Source: Streptococcus sp. 29887
Lineage (GTDB): Bacteria; Bacillota; Bacilli; Lactobacillales; Streptococcaceae
Direction: 5' to 3'
Assembly (NCBI RefSeq): GCF_032595075.1
Contig: NZ_CP118735.1
Span: 1,950,001-2,014,000, forward strand
Length of the DNA stretch: 64,000 nucleotides
Position numbers and translations under genes: made by a program. Each line of letters begins with the position of its first letter. The stretch's first letter is position 1. Below are positions 38,690-47,824 of this stretch, piece by piece. The notes under the pieces were generated by a model that worked only from the letters and a program-made list of their open reading frames with translations, was not told where the DNA came from and made no database searches.

Positions 38690-40408
38690 ATGACAGATAA
38701 AGATACACTCAAAAACCTCCGTCACCGTAGCTCTGTTTACGATTCGATGGTCAAATCGCCCAACCGTGCTATGTTGCGTGCAACCGGCATGACGGATGAT
38801 AGCTTTGAAAAACCGATTATAGGAGTTATTTCGACTTGGGCTGAAAATACACCCTGTAACATCCACCTTCACGACTTCGGAAAGCTAGCCAAAGAAGGTG
38901 TCAAAGAGGCAGGGGGCTGGCCTGTTCAATACGGCACCATCACCGTTGCAGACGGGATTGCCATGGGAACTCCTGGCATGCGTTTCTCCTTGACTTCCCG
39001 TGATATTATCGCTGACTCTATTGAAGCAGCTATGGGCGGTCATAACGTAGATGCCTTTGTCGCAATCGGTGGCTGTGATAAGAACATGCCTGGTTCCATG
39101 ATTGCCATCGCCAACATGGACATCCCTGCTGTATTTGCCTATGGCGGAACCATTGCACCAGGAAATCTCAACGGTAAAGATATCGACCTTGTTTCAGTCT
39201 TTGAGGGAATCGGAAAATGGAACAATGGCGACTTGACGGCTGAAGAAGTTCGCCAGATTGAGTGTAATGCCTGTCCTGGACCTGGTGGTTGCGGTGGTAT
39301 GTACACTGCCAATACCATGGCAACGGCCATTGAGGTCATGGGCATGTCTATTCCTGGCTCTTCCTCTCACCCTGCTGAATCTCCTGAGAAGAAGGCTGAT
39401 ATTGAAGAAGCTGGTCGGGCTGTTGTACGCATGCTAGAACTTGGCATCAAACCATCTGACATTATGACGCGTGAAGCCTTTGAAGATGCCATTACAGTCA
39501 CCATGGCACTCGGTGGCTCAACCAATGCTACCCTCCACCTCTTGGCCATTGCTCACGCTGCCAACGTTGACTTGACCTTGGAAGATTTCAATGATTTCCA
39601 AGAACGCGTGCCCCACTTGGCAGACTTAAAACCATCTGGAAAATATGTTTTCCAAGATCTCTACAATGTCGGCGGTGTTCCTGCGGTTATGAAATACTTG
39701 CTCAAAAATGGCTTTCTTCATGGTGACCGCATCACCTGTACAGGTAAAACCGTTGCTGAAAACCTAGAGAATTTTGCAGACTTGACTCCAGGTCAAGATG
39801 TCATCATGCCACTTGAAAATCCAAAACGTGCAGATGGCCCACTCATCATCCTCAAAGGTAACCTTGCTCCTGAAGGTGCCGTTGCCAAGGTTTCCGGTGT
39901 GAAAGTCCGCAACCATACTGGTCCAGCCAAAGTCTTTGATTCGGAAGAAGAAGCGATTGAAGCAGTCTTGACCGATGAAATCGTAGATGGCGATGTGGTT
40001 GTTGTCCGCTATGTTGGACCAAAAGGTGGTCCTGGTATGCCTGAAATGCTGTCCCTTTCATCTATGATTGTCGGTAAAGGCCAAGGCGACAAGGTAGCCC
40101 TTCTGACAGACGGTCGCTTCTCTGGCGGAACTTATGGTCTAGTTGTTGGTCACATCGCTCCTGAAGCCCAGGACGGCGGTCCAATCGCCTACCTCCGCAC
40201 AGGAGATTTGGTGACGGTTGACCAGGATACCAAAGAAATCACCATGCACGTTTCTGACCAAGAAATTGAAGAACGCAAGAAAACGACGGTCATTCCACCG
40301 CTTTACTCTCGTGGCGTTCTCGGCAAATACGCCCACACCGTATCCTCTGCCTCTAAAGGAGCAGTTACCGACTTCTGGAGACCTGAACGCAGTGGGAAAC
40401 AATCATAA
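38690..40408 (+). CDS. ilvD: Dihydroxy-acid dehydratase IlvD
   Basis: IlvD is an Fe-S enzyme that dehydrates dihydroxy acids to the 2-oxo precursors of valine and isoleucine. The 572-residue protein has cluster-binding cysteines in [19 protein letters not shown] (near 124) and [18 protein letters not shown] (near 193), plus the C-terminal [15 protein letters not shown]. It depends on Fe-S assembly by the SUF system encoded earlier in the window. A CodY-like box precedes it and a strong terminator follows. Confidence 0.97.
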   Translation: MTDKDTLKNLRHRSSVYDSMVKSPNRAMLRATGMTDDSFEKPIIGVISTWAENTPCNIHLHDFGKLAKEGVKEAGGWPVQYGTITVADGIAMGTPGMRFSLTSRDIIADSIEAAMGGHNVDAFVAIGGCDKNMPGSMIAIANMDIPAVFAYGGTIAPGNLNGKDIDLVSVFEGIGKWNNGDLTAEEVRQIECNACPGPGGCGGMYTANTMATAIEVMGMSIPGSSSHPAESPEKKADIEEAGRAVVRMLELGIKPSDIMTREAFEDAITVTMALGGSTNATLHLLAIAHAANVDLTLEDFNDFQERVPHLADLKPSGKYVFQDLYNVGGVPAVMKYLLKNGFLHGDRITCTGKTVAENLENFADLTPGQDVIMPLENPKRADGPLIILKGNLAPEGAVAKVSGVKVRNHTGPAKVFDSEEEAIEAVLTDEIVDGDVVVVRYVGPKGGPGMPEMLSLSSMIVGKGQGDKVALLTDGRFSGGTYGLVVGHIAPEAQDGGPIAYLRTGDLVTVDQDTKEITMHVSDQEIEERKKTTVIPPLYSRGVLGKYAHTVSSASKGAVTDFWRPERSGKQS

Positions 40409-40414
40409 CATCAC

Positions 40415-40441
40415 AAAACCCTGTCACTGCGACAGGGTTTT
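40415..40441 (+). terminator. Intrinsic terminator after ilvD
   Basis: An 11-bp perfect stem AAAACCCTGTC / GACAGGGTTTT with a 5-nt loop lies 6 bp past the stop. Confidence 0.92.
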
Positions 40442-40456
40442 CACAAGGAGAAAAAA

Positions 40457-40867
40457 ATGAAACTAAACGTCGAACTATCCCGTTTCCGTGTCAAAGAGGG
40501 GAAGTCAGCTGTCGTTGACCAGTGGATGACCTTTCTCAATGACCACATGGAAGACACCCTTCTCACTCTTGAAGGAGAGAAAATGTATGTCGAAACCATC
40601 TTCCGTGAAGTGCTGGACGGTCGTGAATACCTCTACTGGTATTCCGTCCAAGCAGAAGGCGGGATTGAGGTAGAACATTCCCAATCCTATATTGACAAAA
40701 AACACCTAGAATACTGGAATGAATGCATTGATTCCAGCTACGATATGGTGGATCTTGAACCTCAGGTTGTCATGATTACCAAGCCGATTTATGAAACCAT
40801 GGAAGAACTAAATAGACAATACGATGAAACATTTAAAAAATGGCTCTATAATTTCTGTAGTGGGTAA
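40457..40867 (+). CDS. DUF6176-like protein, 3' end altered by an ISL3 insertion
   Basis: This 136-residue protein of unknown function starts after AAGGAG and has the core MKLNVELSRFRVKEGKS, ETIFREVLDGREYLYWYS and VMITKPIYETMEEL. The ISL3 element begins at 40842, within the final codons. Removing the element and one copy of the target duplication gives ...GAA ACA TTT AAA AAA TGA, so the native protein would end ETFKK. The insertion replaces that stop and adds WLYNFCSG before a stop inside the element. The core is intact. DUF assignment is from overall resemblance. Confidence 0.8.
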   Translation: MKLNVELSRFRVKEGKSAVVDQWMTFLNDHMEDTLLTLEGEKMYVETIFREVLDGREYLYWYSVQAEGGIEVEHSQSYIDKKHLEYWNECIDSSYDMVDLEPQVVMITKPIYETMEELNRQYDETFKKWLYNFCSG

Positions 40868-42256
40868 ATCCACTGTAGAGATTATGGAGCCTTTTTGAGT
40901 ATAGAAAAAAAGTCCCATATGACCTATAATGAAAAGCGACTAAACAACTCATTAGAAAGACTCATATGGAACAACTAAATCTTATCACAAATTTTCTCAG
41001 AATTAAAGATAAAAATATCGTTATCACTGATGAATATGATATGGGAACTCACTTAGAACTCCACGGTCACTTGGATTACACAGCCCCTAAATGCCCTTCC
41101 TGCAAGGGACAAATGGCTAAATACGATTTCCAAAAAGCCTCCAAAATCCCCTATCTAGAAACTGCTGGTTTCCCACTGCTTATTCGTCTTCGAAAGCGTC
41201 GCTTCAAGTGTAAAGATTGCGGAAAAATAGCGGTTGCTGAAACTCCTCTTGTCAAGAAGAACCACCAAATCTCTGTCGCGGTTAACCAGAAAATCGCCCA
41301 ATTACTCATCGAAAAGCAAGCAATGACACATATTGCACACAGGCTATCAATTTCAACATCGTCAGTTCTGAGAAAGCTTAATGAGTTCAAGTTTAAAACA
41401 GATTGGAATACCTTACCTGAGGTAATGAGCTGGGACGAGTATGCCTTCAAGAAGGGGAAAATGAGCTTTATTGCTCAAGATTTCAACTCCCTAAACGTCA
41501 TTGCCATCCTAAACGGAAGAACTCAAGCAACCATCCGAAACCACTTTCTACGCTATCCTAGAAAGGTTAGAAATCGGGTCAAAGTGATTACCATGGATAT
41601 GTTTAGTCCCTATTATCAACTTGCTAAACAGCTTTTTCCGAATGCAAAAATTGTACTCGACCGCTTTCATATTGTTCAACACCTTAGTCGTGCTATGAAC
41701 CGTGTTCGTATTCAAATTATGAATCAATTCGACAGAACATCGCAGGAATACCGGGCCTTGAAACGCTACTGGAAATTGATTCAACAGGATAGTCGTAAAC
41801 TCAGCGATAAACGATTTTATCGCCCTATGTTTCGAATGCATTTGACTAACAAGGAAATACTGGAAAAACTCCTGTCTTTCTCCGAGGAACTACGACAGCA
41901 CTATGAACTCTATCAATTGCTCTTATTCCATTTCCAAGAGAAGAACTCAGACCATTTCTTTGACCTCATCGAACAGGAAATAGCCACTGTTAATCCTATT
42001 TTCCAGACGGTATTTAAGACATTTCTAAAGGATAAAGACAAGGTTTTGAATGCCCTAGAATTGCCTTATTCCAACGCCAAACTGGAAGCTACTAATAATC
42101 TCATCAAAGTCATTAAGAGAAATGCCTTTGGTTTCAGGAACTTTGAAAACTTTAAAAAGCGAATTTTGATTGCTTTGAACATAAAGAAAGAGAGAACGAA
42201 GTTCGTCCTCTCTAGGTGTTAGCTTTTCATCTACCCACTACAGTTGACAAAGAGCC
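40842..42256 (+). mobile_element. ISL3-family insertion sequence, complete
   Basis: The 1415-bp element has imperfect terminal inverted repeats: left GGCTCTATAATTTCTGTAGT at 40842 and right (minus strand) GGCTCTTTGTCAACTGTAGT ending at 42256, matching at 21 of the first 28 positions. An 8-bp target duplication TAAAAAAT flanks it (40834-40841 and 42257-42264). It carries one intact transposase gene. The identical duplication suggests a fairly recent insertion. Confidence 0.95.
40966..42222 (+). CDS. ISL3-family transposase
   Basis: This 418-residue DDE transposase starts with MEQLNLITNFLRIKDKNI. An N-terminal zinc finger has CPSCKG and CKDCGK, followed by a helix-turn-helix (THIAHRLSISTSSVLRKL). 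The DDE domain includes WDEYAFKKGKMSFI, ITMDMFSPYYQLAKQLFPNA and DRFHIVQHLSRAMNRVR, and near the end LPYSNAKLEATNNLIKVIKR. The frame is intact and full-length. Confidence 0.94.
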   Translation: MEQLNLITNFLRIKDKNIVITDEYDMGTHLELHGHLDYTAPKCPSCKGQMAKYDFQKASKIPYLETAGFPLLIRLRKRRFKCKDCGKIAVAETPLVKKNHQISVAVNQKIAQLLIEKQAMTHIAHRLSISTSSVLRKLNEFKFKTDWNTLPEVMSWDEYAFKKGKMSFIAQDFNSLNVIAILNGRTQATIRNHFLRYPRKVRNRVKVITMDMFSPYYQLAKQLFPNAKIVLDRFHIVQHLSRAMNRVRIQIMNQFDRTSQEYRALKRYWKLIQQDSRKLSDKRFYRPMFRMHLTNKEILEKLLSFSEELRQHYELYQLLLFHFQEKNSDHFFDLIEQEIATVNPIFQTVFKTFLKDKDKVLNALELPYSNAKLEATNNLIKVIKRNAFGFRNFENFKKRILIALNIKKERTKFVLSRC

Positions 42257-42259
42257 TAA

Positions 42260-42294
42260 AAAATGAGCTGCTCTATGCAACTCATTTTCTTTTT
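42260..42294. terminator. Terminator of the interrupted DUF6176-like gene, probably bidirectional
   Basis: AAAATGAG / CTCATTTT stem with a T-run. It lies just after the right end of the ISL3 element, and the native stop codon TGA was part of its stem. It also faces the minus-strand gene ending at 42293. Confidence 0.85.
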
Positions 42295-42634
42295 ATTTTG
42301 GACTGATACCTAGCGTAATCCGTCCAAGTCGGCTGATACGGGTCATTTTCCAAGCTGGTGACCAGACGATTTCGACCTGGGCATCCTCAATTCCCTCAAT
42401 GGTTTTCAAGGCTGCAACCAATTCTCCTGGCATGGTATCAGCACAAGAACAACCAGCATCAGTAAAGGTCATGATGACCTTACAAAATCCATTCTCATCC
42501 AAATCAATTTCATAGACCAGGCCTAAATTATAGATATCCAATTCAATTTCCGGGTCATAAATATTCTCTAGGACTTCGATCAATTGACTTGAAAGCGCAG
42601 CTGCTCGGTCATTGATTTTTATATCGTCTCTCAT
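42293..42634 (-). CDS. MIP18/DUF59-family protein (SufT/PaaD-like)
   Basis: This 113-residue protein starts at 42634 (MRDDIKINDRAAALS). It has the family core ENIYDPEIELDIYNLGLVYEIDL and TFTDAGCSCADTMPGEL with the conserved cysteine, and ends IVWSPAWKMTRISRLGRITLG. DUF59 proteins help mature Fe-S proteins, so it may work with the SUF system, although it is not near it. The longer in-frame start at 42691 adds a basic, atypical segment. Confidence 0.9.
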   Translation of the reverse strand: MRDDIKINDRAAALSSQLIEVLENIYDPEIELDIYNLGLVYEIDLDENGFCKVIMTFTDAGCSCADTMPGELVAALKTIEGIEDAQVEIVWSPAWKMTRISRLGRITLGISPK

Positions 42635-42720
42635 TGGAATTCTCAACTTTCTTGTTTTTATTATTTTCTCATATTTTTCATAATTTTTCAAGAAAATGCA
42701 GCTTAATTGTCTGAATATTC

Positions 42721-42748
42721 AAAAAGAAGCTCCAAAGAGCTTCTCAAA
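42721..42748 (-). terminator. Intrinsic terminator after the flavin-binding protein gene
   Basis: AGAAGCTC / GAGCTTCT, 8 bp perfect with a 4-nt loop; on the minus strand it is followed by TTTTTGAA. Confidence 0.85.
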
Positions 42749-42765
42749 GTTTTCTGTCTAGAGAA

Positions 42766-43218
42766 TTAGATTGCTCTCATCTCCTTCGACTGACCTTCTC
42801 CAATCTGGAAGACATATTTGTGACCTTGGGTCAAGCTATGGTAGAAACCTTTCCCCTCATAAAGTTGAAAAATTTGCATGGTCTTCCGACTTTCCTCGTC
42901 CTTATAGACATGTTGGACATAGGGATTGTCCGCAAAGACCTTTTCCAAGAGTTCTTGGCTAGCTGGTCTGGCCTTACCTTCAATCCGAATGACTTGAATA
43001 AGATAATCCTCCTCAGATAAGGCCGTGACGGCTAGGCGCTCATCTCCCATCAATTGATGGTAAAAATGAGTTTCTGATCCTGTCATAAAGAATACACCCT
43101 CTTCCGTCGCAGCTGTAATATGAATCGGTCTGGCATGAGGAGCTCCCGTCTGATCAACTGTCGCAAAGATTCCAACCTTCATTCCCTCTAGAATTTCCAT
43201 AATCTGTTTAAATTCCAT
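42766..43218 (-). CDS. Pyridoxamine 5'-phosphate oxidase-like flavin-binding protein
   Basis: This 150-residue protein starts at 43218 (MEFKQIMEILEGMKVG), 7 bp after AGGAGG. It has the split-barrel pattern GIFATVDQTGAPHARPIHI, EGVFFMTGSETHFYHQL and YLIQVIRIEGKARPAS typical of general-stress PNPOx-like proteins that bind FMN or F420-like cofactors. True PNPOx catalysis is not implied. It is a single gene. Confidence 0.88.
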   Translation of the reverse strand: MEFKQIMEILEGMKVGIFATVDQTGAPHARPIHITAATEEGVFFMTGSETHFYHQLMGDERLAVTALSEEDYLIQVIRIEGKARPASQELLEKVFADNPYVQHVYKDEESRKTMQIFQLYEGKGFYHSLTQGHKYVFQIGEGQSKEMRAI

Positions 43219-43321
43219 AATGCGCCTCCTAGGCATATTTCTCTCTTGATTATAGCAAATTCCACAGTGAAAGTTAAGAAAAAGCTTTTCTATTTTATCA
43301 AACTAAAAAGCTGCAGGTATT

Positions 43322-43353
43322 AAAAAAAGATTGAAGAAGATTTCCTCCAATCT
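43322..43353 (-). terminator. Terminator after the amino-acid permease gene
   Basis: AGATTG / CAATCT stem with an inner AAGAAGATTTCCT region; on the minus strand a run of seven T follows. Confidence 0.65.
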
Positions 43354-43358
43354 ACATC

Positions 43359-44030
43359 TTAATAGGTAGCCAAGCGTTTTTCCAAGTGTACTTGACCGAC
43401 AGCATATAGTGTACAGATAACCCAATAAATGAGGGCTACACAGATATAAACTGTCATGTAGTCAGACTTGGCTCCACCGACTATTTTGGCCTTATTGAAA
43501 ATCTCTGGCACTGTAATCATAGCTGTCAGAGATGTACTTTTAACCATGTCCAAAAGCACATTGCTAAGAGGCGGTAGGGCAATTCGGAAGGCTTGGGGAA
43601 TGATGATTTTTCTGTAAATCACATTGGTCCGCAAGCCCAAGGAACGCGCCGCCTCCCACTGTCCCTTATCAATCGCTGAAAGAGATGCACGAATAATTTC
43701 AGAAATGTAGGCACTGGACATGGAAGTAAAAGCAATTATGGAGGCCGAAATCGCATCTAACTGTAGACCCATAAAGGGCAGACCAAAATAGATGAAAAAG
43801 AGGAGAACCATGAGAGGAACGCCCCTCATGAGAGAAATATGTGTCATAGCCAGCCAACGCAAGGGCGCTAACTTGGACATTCTAAGTAAGGCAACAAAGA
43901 AACCACAAAAGGTACCCAAGGCAAAACCAATTAAAGACAGAGAAAGAGTGTAAGGCAAGCCTTCCAAAATCTGCGGAACGGCTTCCTTCGCAATCTCTGC
44001 ATTAAAAACTGCCTGCCAGTTGATTTCCAT
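43359..44030 (-). CDS. Amino-acid ABC transporter permease
   Basis: This 223-residue HisM/GlnP-type permease has a BPD_transp_1 domain, about five helices, and the EAA loop GQWEAARSLGLRTNVIYRKIIIPQA near residue 131. Together with the binding protein at 44330-45205 it forms an amino-acid importer, probably for cystine or a related compound by resemblance; the substrate is not certain. No ATP-binding gene adjoins it. A MITE-like repeat separates it from the binding-protein gene. Confidence 0.92.
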   Translation of the reverse strand: MEINWQAVFNAEIAKEAVPQILEGLPYTLSLSLIGFALGTFCGFFVALLRMSKLAPLRWLAMTHISLMRGVPLMVLLFFIYFGLPFMGLQLDAISASIIAFTSMSSAYISEIIRASLSAIDKGQWEAARSLGLRTNVIYRKIIIPQAFRIALPPLSNVLLDMVKSTSLTAMITVPEIFNKAKIVGGAKSDYMTVYICVALIYWVICTLYAVGQVHLEKRLATY

Positions 44031-44103
44031 ATCTTCTCCTCTTTCCTAAAAACCAGATAGACCTTGCCAGTCTGTGACTGACAAAGTCTATACAAGATGC
44101 ATT

Positions 44104-44314
44104 TATCGTCATTTATTTTTTCTTTTATTACGTCGTTAACTCGCCTTGCCTGATTGAAACAGTCTGGGGGACTGTTTCAAGTCAATGCCAAGAAACAAGA
44201 AAGCATTGACTTATGCCTGCGGCAATTGAGGCGAAGTTGCTTCGCCCAATCTCCAGTCTTCAAAGGTTCCCCGAACCTTTGAAGCGAGTACTAAAAGTAA
44301 ACTAAAAGACTATA
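44104..44314. mobile_element. MITE-like element, copy 1 (with hairpin insert)
   Basis: The ends are inverted repeats: TATCGTCATTTATTTTTTC at 44104 and, read on the minus strand from 44314, TATAGTCTTTTAGTTTAC. It is an inverted, longer relative of the element at 50860-50965. Between the ends are a 27-nt hairpin at 44154-44180 (loop TGGGG), a 26-nt hairpin at 44183-44208, GGCGAAGTTGCTTCGCC, and a second 27-nt hairpin at 44258-44284. No open reading frame is present. Confidence 0.75.
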
Positions 44315-44329
44315 ATTTCTTACTAAGTC

Positions 44330-45205
44330 TTATTCAACTTCGATAACTGGCAATTTATCAGCATTTTCAACAGGGACTGTCAAGTCTTGTCCTGCATAGT
44401 ATTTCTCAGAAATTGCCTTCAAAGTTCCGTCAGCTTTCATCGCTTCAAGAGCTTCGTCAATTTTTTCTTTCAAGCTTGTGTCAGCCTTGCTCATAACAAT
44501 ACCTTGTTCAGTTGGGTTGTATTTAGCATCACCCATCTTCACTTTGATATCTGGGAAGTTAGCATTTGCCCATTTGATGGCCATGACTTGTGTGTAGTAG
44601 TCGTTTGGAATGAAGTCTGTACGACCTGTTGATACGTCACGCAAATAGACGTCGTTGGTTACGTTGTCATAGATAACTGGCTCTGCGCCTTGCTTTTCAG
44701 CGATTTTCATGTACTGAGTACCTGCGCCACCACCTGCTTTTTTACCAGTCCAGTCGCTCAAGTCAGCCGCTTCAAGTCCTGATGAACCATCTTCACGAAC
44801 GATGTAGCCGCCAACTGAATACTTGTAAGGGATAGAGAAGTTGTACTTTTCCTTACGTGCTTCTGTCATGTCAAAGTTGTTAACAGAAATATCAACTTTT
44901 CCACTATCCACAGCTGTAAAGGCTTCTGCCACACCGATTTCTTGGTATTCGATTTCCAATTTCAAACGTTTACCAATTTCATTGATCATATCAATTTCAT
45001 AACCGACCAATTCTTTAGCATCGTTGTAGTAAGAAGTTGGGAAAAGGGTACCTGGTGTTGCAACCTTCAAGACACCCGCTTCTTGTACTTTTTCCCATTG
45101 AGTCTGTTCAGCAGAAGAACTGCTAGTATTAGAACTTGAGCTAGAACATGCTGCCAAGGTCAAAGTAGAAACCAAGAGAGCTGAGGCCAAAACTTTTTTC
45201 AACAT
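44330..45205 (-). CDS. Amino-acid ABC transporter substrate-binding lipoprotein
   Basis: This 291-residue binding protein starts at 45205 (MLKKVLASALLVSTLTLAAC); the lipobox LAAC gives a lipidated cysteine near residue 20, followed by a Ser-rich linker. The SBP_bac_3 domain has LKVATPGTLFPTSYYND, DISVNNFDMTEARKEKYNFS and VYLRDVSTGRTDFIPNDYYT. It pairs with the permease 300 bp downstream. The relatives are cystine/amino-acid binding proteins. Shine-Dalgarno AAAGGAG precedes the start. Confidence 0.93.
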   Translation of the reverse strand: MLKKVLASALLVSTLTLAACSSSSSNTSSSSAEQTQWEKVQEAGVLKVATPGTLFPTSYYNDAKELVGYEIDMINEIGKRLKLEIEYQEIGVAEAFTAVDSGKVDISVNNFDMTEARKEKYNFSIPYKYSVGGYIVREDGSSGLEAADLSDWTGKKAGGGAGTQYMKIAEKQGAEPVIYDNVTNDVYLRDVSTGRTDFIPNDYYTQVMAIKWANANFPDIKVKMGDAKYNPTEQGIVMSKADTSLKEKIDEALEAMKADGTLKAISEKYYAGQDLTVPVENADKLPVIEVE

Positions 45206-45251
45206 AAAACAATCTCCTTTGGAAGCCATAGCTTCCTTTTTACTTTTTTGG

Positions 45252-45297
45252 TGTTAACCCACCAACTTTTACAGGTTAACATTTCGAAAACGTTTTG
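45252..45297. promoter_or_regulatory. Palindromic sites upstream of the amino-acid transporter
   Basis: TGTTAACC / GGTTAACA is an 8-bp inverted repeat around 45252-45281, and AAAACGTTTT (45287-45296) is a perfect palindrome in CGAAAACGTTTTGG, which resembles a degenerate CcpA cre site but lacks the usual TG and CA ends. They lie between the amidase stop and the binding-protein gene. A regulatory role is inference. Confidence 0.4.
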
Positions 45298-45329
45298 GCA
45301 AATAATTGAACTGAAAAAAATGAATTCCC

Positions 45330-46778
45330 TTACAAGTTGAGTAAACCTGCTGCCTCCATTTGGTCTGCCAACTGCAAGAGTAAATCCTCTCGTCCCTTGG
45401 CTGCTGTCAATTGGATGCCGATTGGTAAGCCGTCAGCCCGCACATAAGTCGGGAGAGAAATGGCTGGCTGACCACAAATATTGGCCTGTTGCGTAAAGGG
45501 AGTTAGGGCTAGGCTGTCCTCGAACATTTGCCAGATCAGATCCTGCTGCTCTTGCATGGAATAGTTCTGGGTGTGCTTGAGGCGGTCCAGCAAATCTGCT
45601 GATAGGTCAAATTGTCCATGCTTGGGCGCTACATCAGCCACTGTCGGCGTCAGGAGCAAGTCGTATTCCTCATGGAAACGCGCCATGCTGGCTCCAAACT
45701 GGTCCCAGTCCAATAGGGCCTTGGAGTGCAATTTGGCTGGAATGGTTTGCCCGCTTTGGTAAATAGCCCAGGACATAACTTCCATGTCATCCAAGGTCAT
45801 CTGACGCCCAAAAACTGCTTCGATTTCGTCAAACATCTGGGCCGTGTCCACGCTGTTCATCAGGTAGAAGGATTTCATCAGAGCAACTCCATCCAGAGGA
45901 TATTCCGACAATTCCACCACTTCATGCCCCAAATCAACCAAGTGATGACAGGCTGTTTGAACTGCTTCTACCGCTTCAGGACTGACCTTGCTCCCTACTG
46001 GCGACTTGGTATAATAGGCGATTTTTAGGGGGCGAGACAATTTTCCAAACACCTCCTCCTCGCTCAGCTTGGCAAGGGGAAAGGGAGCTTCCAGCTGGTA
46101 GTCCTGAAAATGATAGAGCAGACGCTGGGTGTCACGAACAGACTTGGTCAGGGCAAAATTGACAGATGCTCCCTGCCAGCCACGATAAGACTTAGGCCCA
46201 ACTGGAATCCGACCACGACTGGTTTTGAGCCCAATTAAGCCATTGAAGGAGGCAGGGATTCGGATGGAGCCTCCGCCGTCCGATGCAGCGGCAATAGAAA
46301 CCATGCCTGAAGCTAGTGCTGCGGCTGCACCACCACTTGAACCACCAGCATTACGGCTAGGATCAAAGGGAAGATTGACTACTCCATGTATGCTGGCGTC
46401 TGAGATATTTTTGAAGCCGAATTCTGGCGTGTTGGTTCGACCGACAATGATGAAACCCAAGTCCTTCAAGCGTTGGACATAGGTGTCGGTATGGCCTGCT
46501 GGTCGACCAGCAAGCAGGCGAGAACCAGCAGAAGATGGCTGCCCCTTTTCATTTTGCCCCAGATCCTTGAGCAAGAAGGGAACTCCTGCAAATGGCTTGC
46601 CCAGATAGTCTTCTTTTTCCGCCTCTTTCAAGGCCTCTTCATACTGCTTGCTGACAACCGCATTGAGGGTGGGATTAAGATTTTCTATTCTGTCAATGGT
46701 TTCTTGTACCAACTCCTTGGCAGAAACCTGTTTCTGATTGACAGCCTGAGCCATGGCTGTCGCATCTTTCCATTCCAT
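45330..46778 (-). CDS. Amidase signature family protein
   Basis: This 482-residue hydrolase has the Ser-cisSer-Lys triad of the family: K71 in VPFLLKDLG, the serine-rich AGGSSGGAAAALASG near 144 and SDGGGSIRIPASFNGLIGLK near 170. The sequence ends with LPIGIQLTAAKGREDLLL. It is not obviously GatA, because no gatB or gatC adjoin. It starts 20 bp after the lplA stop and is probably the last gene of the lipoate/ADP-ribosylation operon. Its substrate is unknown; an amide of lipoate (lipoamidase-like use) is an attractive but unproven idea. Confidence 0.9.
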   Translation of the reverse strand: MEWKDATAMAQAVNQKQVSAKELVQETIDRIENLNPTLNAVVSKQYEEALKEAEKEDYLGKPFAGVPFLLKDLGQNEKGQPSSAGSRLLAGRPAGHTDTYVQRLKDLGFIIVGRTNTPEFGFKNISDASIHGVVNLPFDPSRNAGGSSGGAAAALASGMVSIAAASDGGGSIRIPASFNGLIGLKTSRGRIPVGPKSYRGWQGASVNFALTKSVRDTQRLLYHFQDYQLEAPFPLAKLSEEEVFGKLSRPLKIAYYTKSPVGSKVSPEAVEAVQTACHHLVDLGHEVVELSEYPLDGVALMKSFYLMNSVDTAQMFDEIEAVFGRQMTLDDMEVMSWAIYQSGQTIPAKLHSKALLDWDQFGASMARFHEEYDLLLTPTVADVAPKHGQFDLSADLLDRLKHTQNYSMQEQQDLIWQMFEDSLALTPFTQQANICGQPAISLPTYVRADGLPIGIQLTAAKGREDLLLQLADQMEAAGLLNL

Positions 46779-46798
46779 AGAGACCTCTATTTCTGTTT

Positions 46799-47824
46799 TT
46801 ATCCTTCGCTCAGCATCAAGCCAACCAACTCTTCCGCACTAATCTTACCAAAATAATGGGCCATATCCAAATCCGCCAAGGCTGCTTGAAGGTCTTCTTC
46901 GAGCAAACGTGTGCCGATTAGCTTGTTTTCGACTTCATCAATATTGCCCTTGGCAAAGAAATCTCCGTAAATACGGCATTTGGCAATGCGACCTTTTTCA
47001 ACTTCGAGGTGAATATCCACAGTTCCCCCAGCAAAACGACCATCACGGTGGTAGCTATACTGTGGCGAATTACCGTAGTTCCATTCCCAGTTCTTATACT
47101 TGTCTGCCACCAACTTGTCAATGGCTGCCCAGTCTTCCTCAGTTAAGACATAGCGTTTTGCTTGGTCAATGGACTCAATACCCAATAACTTGCAAGTAAT
47201 GAGGTTCTTAAATTCCTCTGTTGTGACAGACTGATATTCTTCTGCCAGATATGGACGGATGGTTCCCACACGGCTTTTGACAGACTTGATACCTTTTGAT
47301 TCAATCTTTTTCTTATTGGGATTGAGGACCTTGGACATGGCTTCTTCGTCAATATCCAAAAGAAGAGAGTAGCCACCATAGACACGGTTGTTGCTGATGG
47401 TCATGGCTGCACCTGACACCTTTTTCCCTTCAATCACCAGGTCATTTCGTCCTGTTTGCTCTACCTCAACGGCTCCTAGCTCATGCAGGGCCTTGATGGC
47501 AGGCAGGTAGGCACGTTTGAAATCTCCAAAAATCCCGTTATCTTGAATTAAATAGCAGACATTGACAGAACCCTTGTCTACATAGATAGCACCGCCACCT
47601 GTATCCCGACGAACCAAAAGAATATTGTTCTCTTTGAGGTAGTCTTCATTGATTTCGACCAAGGCATTTTGGAACTTGCCGATTTCTACCTTGGGGTCAC
47701 AGTAATAGGGAAAGAGAATATCATCATCCAAGAAGACATTTTGTTGAACATAGACCTGCATAGCTAGAGCAACTGCTCCATCGCTGACATATTGACCGTT
47801 GCGGATTGGTTCGATTAGGTACAT
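46799..47824 (-). CDS. lplA: Lipoate-protein ligase A (LplA)
   Basis: LplA activates free lipoate with ATP and attaches it to a lysine of carrier domains. The 341-residue protein has [18 protein letters not shown] (near 75), the lysine motif [17 protein letters not shown] (near 123), and a C-terminal accessory domain starting near [10 protein letters not shown]. Its start overlaps the SirTM gene by 10 bp. The target in this operon is probably the GcvH-like protein at 49503-49835, as established for SirTM operons. Confidence 0.94.
   Translation of the reverse strand: MYLIEPIRNGQYVSDGAVALAMQVYVQQNVFLDDDILFPYYCDPKVEIGKFQNALVEINEDYLKENNILLVRRDTGGGAIYVDKGSVNVCYLIQDNGIFGDFKRAYLPAIKALHELGAVEVEQTGRNDLVIEGKKVSGAAMTISNNRVYGGYSLLLDIDEEAMSKVLNPNKKKIESKGIKSVKSRVGTIRPYLAEEYQSVTTEEFKNLITCKLLGIESIDQAKRYVLTEEDWAAIDKLVADKYKNWEWNYGNSPQYSYHRDGRFAGGTVDIHLEVEKGRIAKCRIYGDFFAKGNIDEVENKLIGTRLLEEDLQAALADLDMAHYFGKISAEELVGLMLSEG

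Noticed and set aside
45287-45296. CcpA cre site
   Set aside because: AAAACGTTTT is a clean palindrome, but the flanking bases (CG and GG) do not fit the cre consensus; kept only as a possible regulatory site.
45330-46778. GatA subunit of Glu-tRNA(Gln) amidotransferase
   Set aside because: The amidase triad is shared, but gatB and gatC are absent and the gene follows lplA in another operon.
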